From NCBI GenBank assembly GCA_948474755.1, contig CAOLHI010000250.1, forward strand, positions 372,001 through 436,000: DNA of 64,000 bases, read 5' to 3'. Below the pieces are notes generated by a model. The model was not told the origin of the DNA, searched no databases, and saw only the letters and a program-made list of their open reading frames with translations. The position numbers and the translations under genes are program-made. How positions within the stretch are numbered: the stretch's first letter is position 1; every line of letters starts with the position of its first letter. Origin of the DNA: Ctenosaura bakeri (Eukaryota > Chordata > Lepidosauria > Squamata > Iguanidae). This document shows positions 21,531-34,149 of this stretch, piece after piece.

Positions 21531-22406
21531 CATTTTACATGACCTGTTCTCCATATTTCAGATTGCATACAGTTCAGTCCCCTTCTGTTAAGATAGAAAT
21601 TTCCCTTCCAGTTAAAGGGGGGAAAGCATTTTGCCAATGTTCAAGTCTACGAAAGGAGAAATGTAAATGAACACACATAACACAATACAGAGGGGGCAGA
21701 TTGGAGGCAGGGGGAATGTCTGAAGTTTTCTTGTAATGCTTACTATCAGGAACAAAGTATTCACATTGCACTAGTGACAAGGAAGCATTTTTGTGAAAAC
21801 AAGAACTGTGTACTGTAAATCAGTGGCTTCAGAAAAAATACCATCAATATTTACTCTTCCTGGTGTGGTATTTAAAATGAAATGCTGATGAAATTCACGC
21901 AATACCAAAAGCAGTTCATTAGTGTCTCAAAGCTCATTAGGCACCTCATGGTGTTTGAGAACTGGGTGGATGGCTTGTGTGGACAGAAATACAAACAAAA
22001 TGAGTTCAAGATAAGTAATATATTTTATACAGACTATATAAAATTATACACCATTAATGCCATATTAACATCATGAGTCATTTTTTAGTGACATTGTTTC
22101 CATGAACAATGCTTCCCTGTGAGAATGCAGTTAACACAGCTGCTAGGCATGTCTTCATCACACAATGTTCAATGGGTTTACTAACTTTTTGATACATTTG
22201 TGGGACTGTATCATCCAATGCACAAGACCATAGTTTGCACACTTTACCTTTTAGACTACAACACTCAGAATCCCACAGATAAATATACTGTGGCCCAAAA
22301 AGAATTGTTTCTAAGCACTGCTCAAGAAAGTACATCTGCCTGGTCCAGGGCCTTTTGTTTACCTCCCCCCAACCAGGGAATTAAGTTTTTTAAATGCCCA
22401 ATTGCT

Positions 22407-23611
22407 TACCCTCCAAACGTCCCAATTAATTCTCTGCCATCCCACTTTTTCAGTTGCTTTTTAAAATGTTTCAATTTCTAATGGGCACAAAATGTTGGAC
22501 ACTCAATACAGTTAGAATGGTGGGAACAGAGTTGGCAACGTACACAGAAATTTACTGCTACCCAAAACTTAAAAGAAAACTACTACAAACTATTTCATAG
22601 ATGGTACATGACACCAGAAAAATTAAAGACAATTTACAAGACAGGTACAGGTCAATGTTGGAAATGTCAAGAGAATGCTGGTACACTATTTCACGTGTGG
22701 TGGTCATGTCCCAGAGCACAAAAATAATGGAAAGAAATACATAAGAAAATAAGTTCAATTTTGAAGATTCAATTTGGGATGACACCTGAATTGTACTTGC
22801 TGAACATGACACATATACTAGATGGAACGTCAGGTAAGAGATACTGGAGAATAATATTGTACGTGGTGACGACGGCCCATATTGAATATGCACGACTTTG
22901 GAAAAATGAAACTACACCCACAACTGAACAGTAGTGGACAACTTTTATGGAAAATAGAAATGCGGATATACTTACACAAAGATTAAAAGGGAAATCAGAT
23001 GAAGACATTAACAAAGAGTGGAAGATTGTTACAGATTTGGGTTGGGGGTAGACAGAGGGTAATACATTTTTCATGATAATTATTGTACAGTTAATAGACA
23101 ATGAAATATCATGTAACAAGTAAAGTAGAGATATATAGCAGGAACTAATAAATTATAGATTATTAACATCTTATTGCAATACATGATATAATAAATAGAG
23201 GGAATATTAATCATTGTAATCCAGAAAGGAAAGGAAGAAAGAAAAACACTGCATGTAAACATTTCAGAGATAATTGTTTATTTGTTGAAATTTGGATAAA
23301 ATTATTATAAAAAAAATAAAATGTTTCAATTTCTCTCTCCTGCTTTCACTTTCTCCCTTTATCCTCAGCTCACTTCAGTTGGTAAAAACTGAGGTCAAAG
23401 TGGAAAAGCAGTTTGCTTCATTATATTTCATTAACTCAGGAAGGGGAGGAGAAAGAGGTGAGCAGAATCTTTCCCCTTCTCTACAGGCTGGCTAAAACAA
23501 ACTGCTATAGCATCTCCTAGCTTTTCTCTTCTTCCTCATTAATATCTTTTTGCCATCTTGGTGTTATTTGGCCACGGATGTCCTAATTTCCATCTGTGAA
23601 AGTTGCAGGTT
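22407..23611. mobile_element. TA-flanked MITE (family G) interrupted by L1
   Basis: Positions 22407-22479 and 23335-23611 together match the intact copy at 41778-42125. Shared blocks are CATCCCACTTTTTCA, CTTTCTCC...CTCAGCT and CATCTGTGAAAGTTG. The L1 at 22480-23316 splits it. The ends are eroded in this copy. Confidence 0.75.
22480..23316 (+). mobile_element. L1 LINE, 5'-truncated, with 18-nt target duplication
   Basis: The plus strand encodes the L1 ORF2 C-terminus: a PEKLKTIYKTGTGQCWKCQ block near 22613-22670, FHVWWSCPRAQ near 22690-22722, then a decayed reading to about 23050, a 3' UTR and an A-rich tail ending near 23316. Identical flanks TAAAATGTTTCAATTTCT lie at 22462-22479 and 23317-23334. 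The first site sits in CTTTTTAAAATG, the TT/AAAA preference of L1 endonuclease. Stops in ORF2 are present despite the intact duplication. Confidence 0.9.
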
Positions 23612-24367
23612 CTGTAATTGCCTGGGGGTCTCTCCAAAAGAGTGGCAATTCTAAAAACTATTGTATTTGTTAAATTAATTATTTCTTGGTATTAAAAAAA
23701 TTAAACCCCAAAGCCACTCAAATTTAATTGTTATAAAGACATTTCTTAGCATTAAAAAAGTGAAATCATGATAGTTACCTAAAATTCATTAAAATTATAT
23801 ATAATTAATATGTCTTTTAAAATTACATTGATTGTGATAAATTATTAGCCAATATGATACTATGATACTGAATATGCTTTTGGGTATCAATTTTCCCATT
23901 TACTGTAAGTGCATTTAGCGGTTTGCCATTGAATGGATTTTCTTCTAAGAAAATATTTTCCACATAAATCCATTCAAAGGAGTAATACCCTTATTTCTTT
24001 TACAGAAACAATCCAAGGTGTTAGACTAAACTGACCCTATCCACTCCCATTAAATTTGCTGTGTTGTACCTTACTCCAGTTTTTCCCTAGAACCAATAAG
24101 CTGCTAAGCACCAGGAAGGCCACTATGAATGTGTGTGTGTGTGTCTTCAAGATTCTACATCATGCTTGCATAGTGTAAATCTCCACTCACAAAGCTACAC
24201 CACTCTTATGTTGAATATCAACATTGTCCAACTAATTCTGTATCTGCCAGTGTCCCATTTTTTGTCCTATTGGGCAATGGGGAATTTCTGTGGTCCCAAT
24301 GAATAAAGTGATACATTGAAGACAATGACAAATAGTTACACACCATCCAAGAATGTGCAACTGATGA
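23612..24367. other. Unassigned stretch
   Basis: AT-rich sequence with no recognised element; a short GT run is at 24131-24144. Confidence 0.4.
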
Positions 24368-24505
24368 CCAGAATCCTGTTGATTAGTCCCAACTAGAGAG
24401 GACCCAGACAATTGTTGAATGATAAGTTAGCATATAGGTAAATCCAACAGGTAAATCCATCCTTCTACTGTAGTCACTATTTGGTACTAACAGTATGATT
24501 TAGAC
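24368..24505. repeat. Foldback repeat, family C
   Basis: TTAGTCCCAACTAGAGAGGA at the left and a diverged right part (GTACTAACAGTATGA) match the family at 1487 and 6434. Confidence 0.45.
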
Positions 24506-24999
24506 CCATATGAAATAGTTGCACATACTTCTTTGTTGAACTTTCCACAATCCCCATTGCACATTGCAGAGCCTGGGAAGCAACTTTTGCCCTGTATATC
24601 AGAGCCAAGAGCTGGCTTGGCATTGGGTGATCTTGTGTCACATTTCCTAATTTAAGAGGTACAATATCTTCTGAGGCCCTTCCTTATACAGTAGGAGCCT
24701 CAGCAATATAAATTAAACTCCAACAGGAACCCATCAAAACCATGCAAATCCCCTAACGACACTCATTCATTATTTTTAATTAATGGAAAGATTTTGCTAG
24801 CAAAGGCAGCTGATAGTCCTTTTGCTATCCCAAGTTCCAATTGAAAAAGCTCATTTTTAGTAGTCTTACAATTCTACTGGATGACATACAGCCATCTTAA
24901 AAGCTTTTTATACAGGCTTTTGCTTCCTACAATTTTTACAGAGAGTCATTCTGCCATTGTAGGGAAATGTGATTTATTGTATATTATATTATATTTATT

Positions 25000-25255
25000 T
25001 CAAGCTGCAGGAAAGGAGATTCCACCTGAACCTCAGGAAGAACTTCCTGACAGTCAGGGCTGTCCGGCAGTGGAATCTGCTGCCTCGGAGTGTAGTGGAG
25101 TCTCCTTCCTTGGAGGTTTTTAAGCAGAGGCTTGATGGCCATCTGTCGGGATTGATTTGAGGGTGTTCCTGCATGGCAGGGGGTTGGACTGGATGGCCTG
25201 TGTGGTCTCTTCCAACTCTGAATTTCTATGATTTCTATGATTTCTATGATTGTAG
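25000..25255 (+). mobile_element. CR1 LINE 3' end with three tail units
   Basis: The open reading from 24993 ends with ERRFHLNLRKNF, then SPSLEVFKQRLDGHLSGLI and a stop at 25158-25160, the CR1 ORF2 C-terminus. The 3' UTR has CATGGCAGGGGGTTGGACTG and three TTTCTATGA units at about 25224-25251. It is 5'-truncated near 25000. Its last 190 bp nearly match 12638-12830, so both come from the same subfamily. Confidence 0.9.
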
Positions 25256-25309
25256 TGATGTGAATTTCATTTACATGTTCCTATGTGATCCTTTTCAGGC
25301 CTTAGAAAT

Positions 25310-25425
25310 ATTCCTGTGGGCAGGAGAAGACTACAACTCCATAGTGTTAGGAGGATTCTGGTCATGCTGGTTGAGAATGTTGGGAATTGTAGTCCAAAAA
25401 GTAATTTTCCTGGGCTCTAGCCCAA
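25310..25425. repeat. Foldback repeat with ACTACAACTCC / GGAATTGTAGTCC ends
   Basis: GACTACAACTCCATAG at the left pairs imperfectly with GGGAATTGTAGTCC at the right, around CATGCTGGTTGAG. Diverged relatives lie near 3290, 28885, 33745, 52760 and 57340. The class is not identified. Confidence 0.45.
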
Positions 25426-28400
25426 TGCAACTCAAAGCAGTGGTCGCTGGATCAATGTAGGTCCTTGAGCCATTGGCTGCCAATCTCTAGTGAGTTTCCA
25501 GGAATGGACACAAAGGTAGTGCAAGTCCCTGGCATGTTGGGGAAAAATAACTGCTGGTCTCCCACATCAGATAACCTGAGAAGTATTGCTCTACTTTCCC
25601 TCGTGTAGATCAGGGAAGTAGTTCACACAGGGTTAATCTTACATTGTCTCCACAGCAACCCTGCAAGGTAGCTCAGTTTGACATGAGGATCGGTACAGGG
25701 CAGTGTAGCGGACTTCATGGCTTGGCAAAGGTATTGTTATATTTAATAGAGAGGGGTTTGTCTCAGCAGGTCACAATCATGTGCTTGAGTTCTGAGCACT
25801 TTTCTGAGAAAGCCTTTTGATAAATGAATGGTCCTGGGTGAAAAGTCAGCCATCAAATCTGTAAATGTATCATATATATTGCAAGGGCTGATTCTCATGC
25901 AATGAAACTGTTGGGGCTCTTGGTAAGGCCAAGTACTCCTGGGTAATCACTTCCCAGAAACTTTCAGTGAACCTTGTAAAATATTGGCCATTTTACATGC
26001 TGCAGTAGATGAATGGGACCTCCATTTATCTTTTACATGATAAATAATTTCAGTGATTTAAAGCAGGCATTGCTTTTCCTTTGCTGTCATGGAAATGAAG
26101 GAAATTAGTTTTCAGTAGCATTTTGCAGAATGTACAGCTACAACTGCCCCACAAGCATGCAGCAAGCATATCTCATTGTGCAAAATAAATCAAGGTATTT
26201 AATTTGAACTTCTTTCAATCTGCCTCCCCTCCCCTTCCTTCACTGGGCTTAATTGATAGACAGTCAGAGGAACAACCTGGGGAGCCTCTGACTCACTGTG
26301 TTTAAGCCCTTTTATTTGTATGGATGTATAACAAAGCACTGATGTATATTTGTTTGGATTGTTACTCTAGCACTGCGCTCATTTTTTTCAGAACAGAATA
26401 AATATTTTATGATGAAACATTTTCTGCTTGTGCCTCTTTTACAGATGAGGAAATAAAATTTTGTGGGAAGCATGAAGGCAAAGACCAAAGGCCAGTGGTT
26501 GAAAGGGAAAGAATAGAAAGGATAATATCTATGTGGGGTGGACCAAGAGCTAGGAAGCATTTCATTTTTCTGTTAAGATCTTTTGGTCACTAGTTACTTC
26601 ATTCAGTAACAAGTTAGAACACAATTGGGGTTTTTTCCCTGTAACAAACTTGGCTGTAATTCACTTATTTTCTGTGGAATAGAATGGGTTGTCTGCCTGT
26701 TACTTGTTGTGTCTGTGCATGTGTGTCTGTGCACATGCATGCATGTGCTGATGCCATCTGACCAATGGGAAGGAAATTAGGAAATGGTGTGCTGCAGCTG
26801 GGAAGGACTGCATTGTAATGTCTTCTGCATTTTAATCCAAATGTCCAAGATACAATATCTGAAACGGCCACTTGGGGGAACCAGAGAAAATTTTCCCATA
26901 TTTCCTGATAGCACAGTAGCAATTGTATTGGAAACTTCACAGTAGTAATAGTAACAAGTAACAATCTCTTGGATGATCACAGTAATAAGTAAAGTAACTA
27001 GAATCCATTTAAAAGTAACACTCCTAATTCTGAGTAGTCTTGATCCAGACTGGACTCAGTCTGGCCGTCAGTGTGTTATCTACTATGTTATTGTTGTGGA
27101 GATTTAGTTATTTAATAGCCCACATTTTTCCACCACAGGACCCACTTTTTTCTCACATACTGGTGGAACATTACACTGTGTCTCCTTGATCTAAGATATT
27201 AGCTATTTAATCTATTGTATTTACAGAAATGTTGATTCATCCTGTTTTCACTGATTAAGTGGATGTACTTTAGTTGAGATGAGCAGCTGGGATTTAGGCC
27301 TTAAAATCTGCAGATAAAACAGCAGAGTTGGTTCTCTAAATTAGAACTTTCAAGAGATACTCATACATGGGACTCTGTGCAGGCAGTACAGGCAGTAGGG
27401 AAGATCAGCTGTCCGCCAGCACAGAAGCTTGCCAACTTTCCCTCTGACAACCTTCTGGTGCTGGGACACAGCCACAGCCAGCCCTACAGTGAGGTGACTG
27501 AATCAGGCAATTGATCTGGAGGTATCTTGAAAGAGGAGGAAATTCTTGATGGATTCTAAACCAACTGTTGTTGAATTTTTATCACTGTGGAGGCAGAGAC
27601 ATACTTCTAGGATTTTGTGCCTCAGGTGCTAAACTCAGGTAAAATTTTGTTCTCATCATTATATTACAAAAAAAATTATACTGTTTTTAATTAGCATTAT
27701 TAAATAGCCTCTTAGTTTTTTAATTCTTTTATCATCATAGTTTTATACCTGTACTTTATTTTAATCTGTGCTGTGCATCTTGGACTGCAGGCGTAGAGTT
27801 GACTACCAATTCATTTCTTAGGCAATCTCTTAGATTGGAATGGTTCAGATCAATTATCAGTTCTCAAAATGTTTGCAGTCTTGACATGATTGAGATGTTT
27901 TTCTTCCTCACCTTAGTAAGTGCAATGATTTTTTTGCATGAACAACTAATACAGTTGACTTCTCTACAGACCTGTGTGAACCACACAGCTTTGAAGTTCG
28001 CCTTGGAAGCATTCACAGATTTGTCAGGGAACCAGCCATTCATTATATGAACCTGCCTGGTACTGTTAAAGGCCAAACTAATTTGACTGGCCTTGGGTAC
28101 CATGCACCTTGATTTTCAGGAGCAGAGGAAAGGCATTTGCAGCTCCCTCTACCAGCCAGAAAAAAAGTTGGGGGTTGTCCCTCCATGCAGTGCTTTTCAT
28201 GAAGAGGTGAATGGCACAGGAGACCTATGGAGTTAGGAAAGTTGTCAGCTTTAATACACATATAGGCAAATCCACAAATCTAACCTGACACTAGCAAAGC
28301 CATAGTAATTTGCCCTACAAATGAACTGGTTTTGTTTAAGGATTATGGTTCCTGCGGTATTGCATTCTCTCTGAGCTTATGTGAATCAGTATTTGTTTAT

Positions 28401-29204
28401 TGGTTATTTGTTTAAAACCATTTATAATCTGCCTATCCACAGAGGCAGTGTTTTACGTAAACCAATATGCAAAGAGCAATAAAAGAAACAAAACCATAAA
28501 ACCATATATAAAACAGCTCAGGCCTACAGGAGAAGAAATAAAATCAGATATGAAGGAGGAGGGGAAATATGCAAGGCCTTTTTAAAAAGATCTATTAAAA
28601 ATATGGAAAATAAAAAATATAAAACCTTTCTGATTATTTCCTATATGTTTTAGGGTCAAACTACATATGATAAGGGATAATCAGAATTCTCTGGGTCTTT
28701 TTCTGTCAGGAAAAAGCACCCATGGAATGTTTGGGGACTTTGAGAACATGACATGGGGACAAAGACACACACTCAAGAGTTGTGACCTCAGATCCAACAC
28801 CTTCCCTTGAACTGCTTTGTGGTAGAAAAATTATTAGAGGAAGTTCCAGTTATAGGGCCTCCATCCCGAGTGTAGATAATTGACTTTTTGGACTCCAGTT
28901 CCCACAATTCCCAGCTAGCTGCATGGTCCAAGTTGCCGTAGTACAAAAACAAGCTCTTAACATTCTGTCTCCACATCTTAACTATAGCATACTTTGTGCT
29001 AAATGGTAGCTCCCATGTTGGAGGGGCGGTGAATCCATTCTACATTTCAGTCCATACTCAAAAGAAGCTATCCAAAATATCAAACCTATTTGGGAGACAG
29101 GGTAGGATATCTTCTTTAAACTTTGGACTAAAATCCAGAGCAGGTTCAGTTCCCCCTTTGACTTGGAAGCCACCAGCCACCCCTACACTGAAGTCCACGT
29201 GACT
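25426..29204. other. Unassigned stretch
   Basis: No gene is recognised. The unclassified repeat (ACCATTTATAATCTGCC) lies near 28394-28500 and a foldback fragment near 28885-28930. Short GT/CATG runs are at 26709-26750. Confidence 0.4.
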
Positions 29205-29363
29205 TCTTGTTGTTGTTCAAGCTGACTCCAATTTATAGTTTTAAGTCTAAGCAAGTGTGACTTGCCAAAGTCACCCAGTGGGTTTCCATGGCTGAGCAGG
29301 ATTTCAAGCCCTGATTGTCCAAAATCATACTTTAGTACCCAAACCACTACATCATGCTAGCTC
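29205..29363 (-). mobile_element. Sauria-type SINE, internally deleted
   Basis: Tail CTTGTTGTTGTTCAAGCTGA at the left, CACCCAGTGGGTTTCCATGG in the middle, and a head (AACCACTACATCATGCTAGC) at the right. Part of the body is missing compared with full copies. Confidence 0.8.
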
Positions 29364-32300
29364 CTGCATGGTTTATGTCCAAATAAATACACATCTGGTT
29401 GGGTTGTTAGATGTGTATTCTTAAAGAATTCTGGTCATACACGAAAGCTCTGTACCTGGCCACAAACAGTTTAATCTTCAAATGAAGGCAATTATGGTCC
29501 ATGGGCAAATCTTAGCTGGTAAGGAGTTATGCTGTAGAAAGCATATCGTCCAACATTCCACCAATATGAACCAGTGCTCCATGTGGCTGAGCAACATCAG
29601 AGCATGGTCAAGATGGCAAAAGTTAGGAAGTTAGGAAGAACACACAAAAACAGGAGAAGTTGCCACAATTCGCTTTTGCTTGAGCCTACTGGGAATAGCA
29701 AGATTTTGCTTCTCCTTGCTGAATTTATGGTCAACTTCAGAGAGTCCAGGGACAATTTTCCAGGCCCCAGGCCCATTATGGGACACACCATCTCTCCCAT
29801 CCAAACTGAAAGTAACCACCTCTCTGAAGCAGGTGCTTATTTGCTGTCTTTCAAAGCAAAACAAGGCACACAGAAAGTATGTACTTTGTTTAAAAGGAGG
29901 ACCTCACTTCCTGAAAAAGCCCCTGTTTTTCCAGGGGTAGATGAAGATCTGAGGACTCTGTGGGCTGCAAAAAATTGATTGGAACCTATGAAGCCTACAA
30001 GCCACATGTTGTCTACCTTGATTATGTACTCCATGATAAACATAGAAACCATGGATCTGATCAAAAAAAATTCCTTCCAGAGCTGTCACTGTCATCAGGT
30101 TAAGGTAGACAGTAGTAACTAAAGCCAACCAATGTATTTTAGCAATAAATCCGCAAATCACCTCTTCCCATCCTTACAAGTGGTGGTGGTGGTGATGACT
30201 TAAATAACTGTTTGCTGTCCTTTCATGACATCCCAAACCAGTTTCTTGATGTGGCTACCTCACTCTGCCTTATGACAGGGCCGGAGCTGTTAAAATCAAT
30301 GGAACAGGCTTAAATGAGTCATACAACTAAAATTAGCTGGTCTGGGAACATCTAGTATCTCAGGGTCACAAGCTGATTAACTGTGATGGAAGTAAAGGTA
30401 AAACCACAATCCTCAAATGAGAAAACCTTCACTGATTTCAGTAAGGCCATTCTGGAGCAAGTAGCTTTCAGAAGTAAGGTTTCCACCATGGGATCTAAAT
30501 CTATCACTTCTCTAAATGATGGGGGGGTGTATGAAAAATGTTGATTCCCCCAAACAATAAAAATTCCTTCCATGAAGTAGGTCCGTGATTTATTCTTTTC
30601 AGCTACAAACTAAGAGCAGGATTATGCTGAGTGGAGATTTTCTGAAGGCTCAGTTAGAAAAGTACAGGTGCAGTCACTCATATTTATCCTCAGCCACAGC
30701 TCCATGTGGTTTTCACCCACAGCTGTAAATCAATTACCGCAGAACAACCCTAAGCCAACACCTCAAATGTTAGTTACAGTCTCTGTAACTCTTACACTTT
30801 CCACAAAACAGCAGCTTTGTCATAGCCCCCAAATAAGTAATGACAGAGGAATATGCTGTACTTTTTAAAAACCTGCCCCCAAAACTAAGTTCAATACATC
30901 TTGAATACTATTCAGAGAAGACCCCTGCACAAGTTCTTGAAACAGTATCCCTAACCTTTTTTTAAGCTTCTGTCTTGGGAGCTTTTATTTGATGCAAACT
31001 ATTCATCTAATCCAAAGGGGCAGGTATACATGCAACATTCTGAAACCTGGACCTACCATAAGGTTGTCAGGTAAAATAAAGGACAGAAGTTCTGGGAGAT
31101 TAAGTCCAAAACCTCTAGATCCTTGTCATGGCTTTACCTGCTCAAATTCTCTTTCCTATGCAATCATAAAAGGTACACGAACTCTATCACTTGTTTCACC
31201 TGACAGCAGTACCATACCACTAGGTAGAGAAAGGCAGCCTTTGAAGCTTCTGTTTCAAAGGCAGTTTGCTGTCCATTATAAAGGGCTGTGGTATAAATAA
31301 ATGATTCTCAGTCTTTGGGCCTACAAATATTTTGGACTTAATCTCCTGGAGTCCTTGACTATTAGGTAAGCTAGTTGGGGATTCTCAGAGTGTTATGATA
31401 GACCAAAGTTTGGGAACCCCTGTGATGAACAGCAGAATTATTGACCTGACCCTTGAGAATGCAAGCTTTCTTGGGATGAAATAGAAAAACATCTACATGC
31501 TCCATCCTTACAACTACAGCAAGCTGTTTCACAGATACAACCCAGAAACTCTTTGACAATTCAGTAAAGGTGTTAGGACAATTCTCCCACTGGGTGCTTC
31601 ATTTATTTGTTGGCAAATAGTCGCATCTGCACAAGCTGTCAGTTTTGTCCCAGATCCTCTGTGATATGGCAAAAGCGCATGCCAATGAAAGTGCATAGCT
31701 TGCACTGCAGCACCCCAGGACCTTCTGTAGAGGTGTAAACTGTGCAGTGCAGGAGCTCACTGTGACTGTGCACACTTACACATAAATAAGAAAAACAGTG
31801 CAAACACAATACCATTAGGATCAAATTTATTAGAATCAGTTGTACATGGTCCTGTATATGCAGTTATCTGGAACTAAAGCTCTATTGACCTCAGTGGTGC
31901 TTACTTCCGATAGCATAGGTTCAGGTAGTAAAACAACCTGAGCCTTAGCAAAAAATAAAACTGCAGTCCACTGAAATGCAGTCTAACATTTAATCAGAAA
32001 TGCAAATAACCTTGCAAACAGCTTTATCCTACTTCCTCTTCCTCCTATCCTATCAAAGAAAGGTACCCTAGGTCATACTACTCTGTGAAAGAAAACAAGT
32101 AAAGTATCCAGTCTCTGCTTGACTTTCCTCCTTGTTCTTTCCCTCCTTCTCTGCTCATCCATTGCAAATAATAATACAAGAGGCCTAGTTATTGCCTCAT
32201 TTGCTGGCCTCCATTACTCTGGCACTGAATCTGAGGACACCACCTGGCTCCTGCTCTGGGGAAAAGAATGCTGGAACTCTGCTTTCCCACTCTTCAGCAC

Positions 32301-32388
32301 CAACTTGGCAAGTGATTGTGGAACAAATAGGTTAAGCAGAATCCACTTTTCTCAGCTATCTCATACTGGACAACTGGGGTGGGATGAA
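29364..32388. other. Unassigned stretch
   Basis: It contains the longest open frame in the window (29574-29978, 134 codons, plus). That frame has no recognisable domain, competing frames on both strands, and no supporting signal. A family D fragment is at 31860-31925 and a GGT run at 30180-30196. No gene is called. Confidence 0.4.
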
Positions 32389-32614
32389 AGGCCCATTCAC
32401 ACTACACAGTTATAGAGCAACAATTCCACTTAAACTGCCATGTTTCTGTCCTATGGAATCCTGGTATCTGCAGTCTAGGGAGAAGTGTATAGAATTCTCT
32501 GTCAGAGAGCTCTAGTGCCTCACTAGACTACAACCCCCATGATTCCACAGGAGGCAGCCATGATGGTTAAAAGTAGAACAACAGCAATATAATTGTGTAG
32601 CATGAATGAGTCCC
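32389..32614. mobile_element. MITE family B
   Basis: Outer arms CATTCACACTACACAGTTAT and the complement of AATTGTGTAGCATGAATGAG pair imperfectly. Inner arms CCTATGGAATCCTGGTATCT and CCATGATTCCACAGG pair as well. It resembles family A in inner sequence but differs in ends. A second copy is at 53025-53268. Confidence 0.65.
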
Positions 32615-33970
32615 AGGTGCCAATTTTCTGGCGTGGCCTCGGATTCTCCACATAATACATGGACTGTTCAAGATGCCCAAAAACAAAAGTACAAGTGGCT
32701 GGAAGTTCAAGATGGAAATAGTAGCCTCAGTGATTTATTTTTCTGATTGAAATATGGATTTTCCAATAGTTAAGAAACCAGAACAGGAAGAGTAATAGAG
32801 CAATGAGACATTTGCACAGATTTTTCCCATAGATTTTTGAATGTCCCAAAGTGTTCCGAGGAATAATGCTGCAGAAAAATTGACTTTTTTTTTTTTGGTG
32901 GCAATTTTTTTCTGCAGAAAAAAGATCCCACATGTATTTCTCCAGAGAATAATTCGCCTAGAATACTTCAGGAGGTTTTGATCTGAGAGAGAATACTGTG
33001 GGAAAATATTTGTTTTTTTCTCACAGCAGGAAGAAAACTACAGGCCTTGTTCGTCTTTGTGAGGACAAAATACTAGAGAGTTTACAACTCTACTGGAAGT
33101 CCACTTCTGGTTTTCAAAAGCTGGTCTATTTTGATGTTAAATTGTGCAAAAGAACCCTGACACTTATTTAAAGACAAACTGACTTTACTGGATATATGTG
33201 TAATTTTCCCACTGCAAGTGCTTATTATAAATTTGTTCAATTTGGCTTTTATAAAAAAAGAATGTAACCAAACACACAAAGGTTGATGAAAAGAACCTGA
33301 GACTTTTAAAAATTCAAATGTGGGCAAAAGCAAAATGGGGAGATCCAGTGAAACGTATTTGTTTTGCAAATAAGTGGAGGATCATCATGAGGTTAATTCA
33401 CAGCTTGCTTGGCTTGCACAAATGAGCTGGGGTAACCTGTATTCAGTTTCCCCTGCCCTTTCTGCCACCAAGCCAGGCTTTGTATAGGCATGCCTATGGG
33501 CTTCCATTCACTGGCCAACACAGAACAAAGACCATCTATGTCTCTATGGTTCAAGCTGCATCTTTTGATAATGATGTGCTTTTCAAAGCATGACTATAAG
33601 TGGCTGTTGTTTTCCTTTAGCAAAATCTGGATTAGGAGTTTGGAGTATAGGGAAGGATGACGAATAAAACACTGCCTCCCAGTGCCATTTTCTTGCTGAA
33701 AATTGCAAGCCTCCCCACTCAGCAGAACTTGTAAATGTTACCTTGTGGACTACAGCTTCCAGAATCCCCTAGGTCTACAATTCTGGGAGTTATAATACAA
33801 AAAAGTAACCTTTTCAAGCCTTTCCACAATGCTGACATTTGCCGCAAATAAGTCCTTAAGCTCTGCATTTGATGGAATGTGTAGTTTTACCCAAAAGGAC
33901 TAATAACTTTATGGCAAAGGGAATGGCCTTTTTTTTCTCTTTCCCATTGCTTGCATTCTGGTTTCACCAT
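32615..33970. other. Unassigned stretch
   Basis: Nothing classifiable except a foldback fragment near 33745-33805 (GACTACAGCTTCCAGAATCC ... TTCTGGGAGTTATAATAC). Confidence 0.4.
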
Positions 33971-34149
33971 GCCATTTCCTCACTAGCCTGTTATAGCACT
34001 ATTATTCCACTTTCAACATCCTATGGAATCCTGGAGTGTGCAGTTTAGGCAGGGGCCTCAAAGGCCCCTGCCTAAACTGCAAACCCCAGGATTCCATAGG
34101 ATGTTGAAAGCGGACTAATAGCACTATAACAGGCTAGTGAGGAAATGGC
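33971..34149. mobile_element. MITE family A (short form)
   Basis: An almost perfect 179-bp palindrome: GCCATTTCCTCACTAG...CTAGTGAGGAAATGGC, centred on GGGGCCTCAAAGGCCCC. It is flanked by CAT on both sides (33968-33970, 34150-34152). About four mismatches separate the arms. Confidence 0.85.

Noticed and set aside
29574..29978. 134-codon open frame, the longest in the window
   Set aside because: No recognisable domain, competing open frames on both strands, and no supporting promoter or splice context. Treated as chance.
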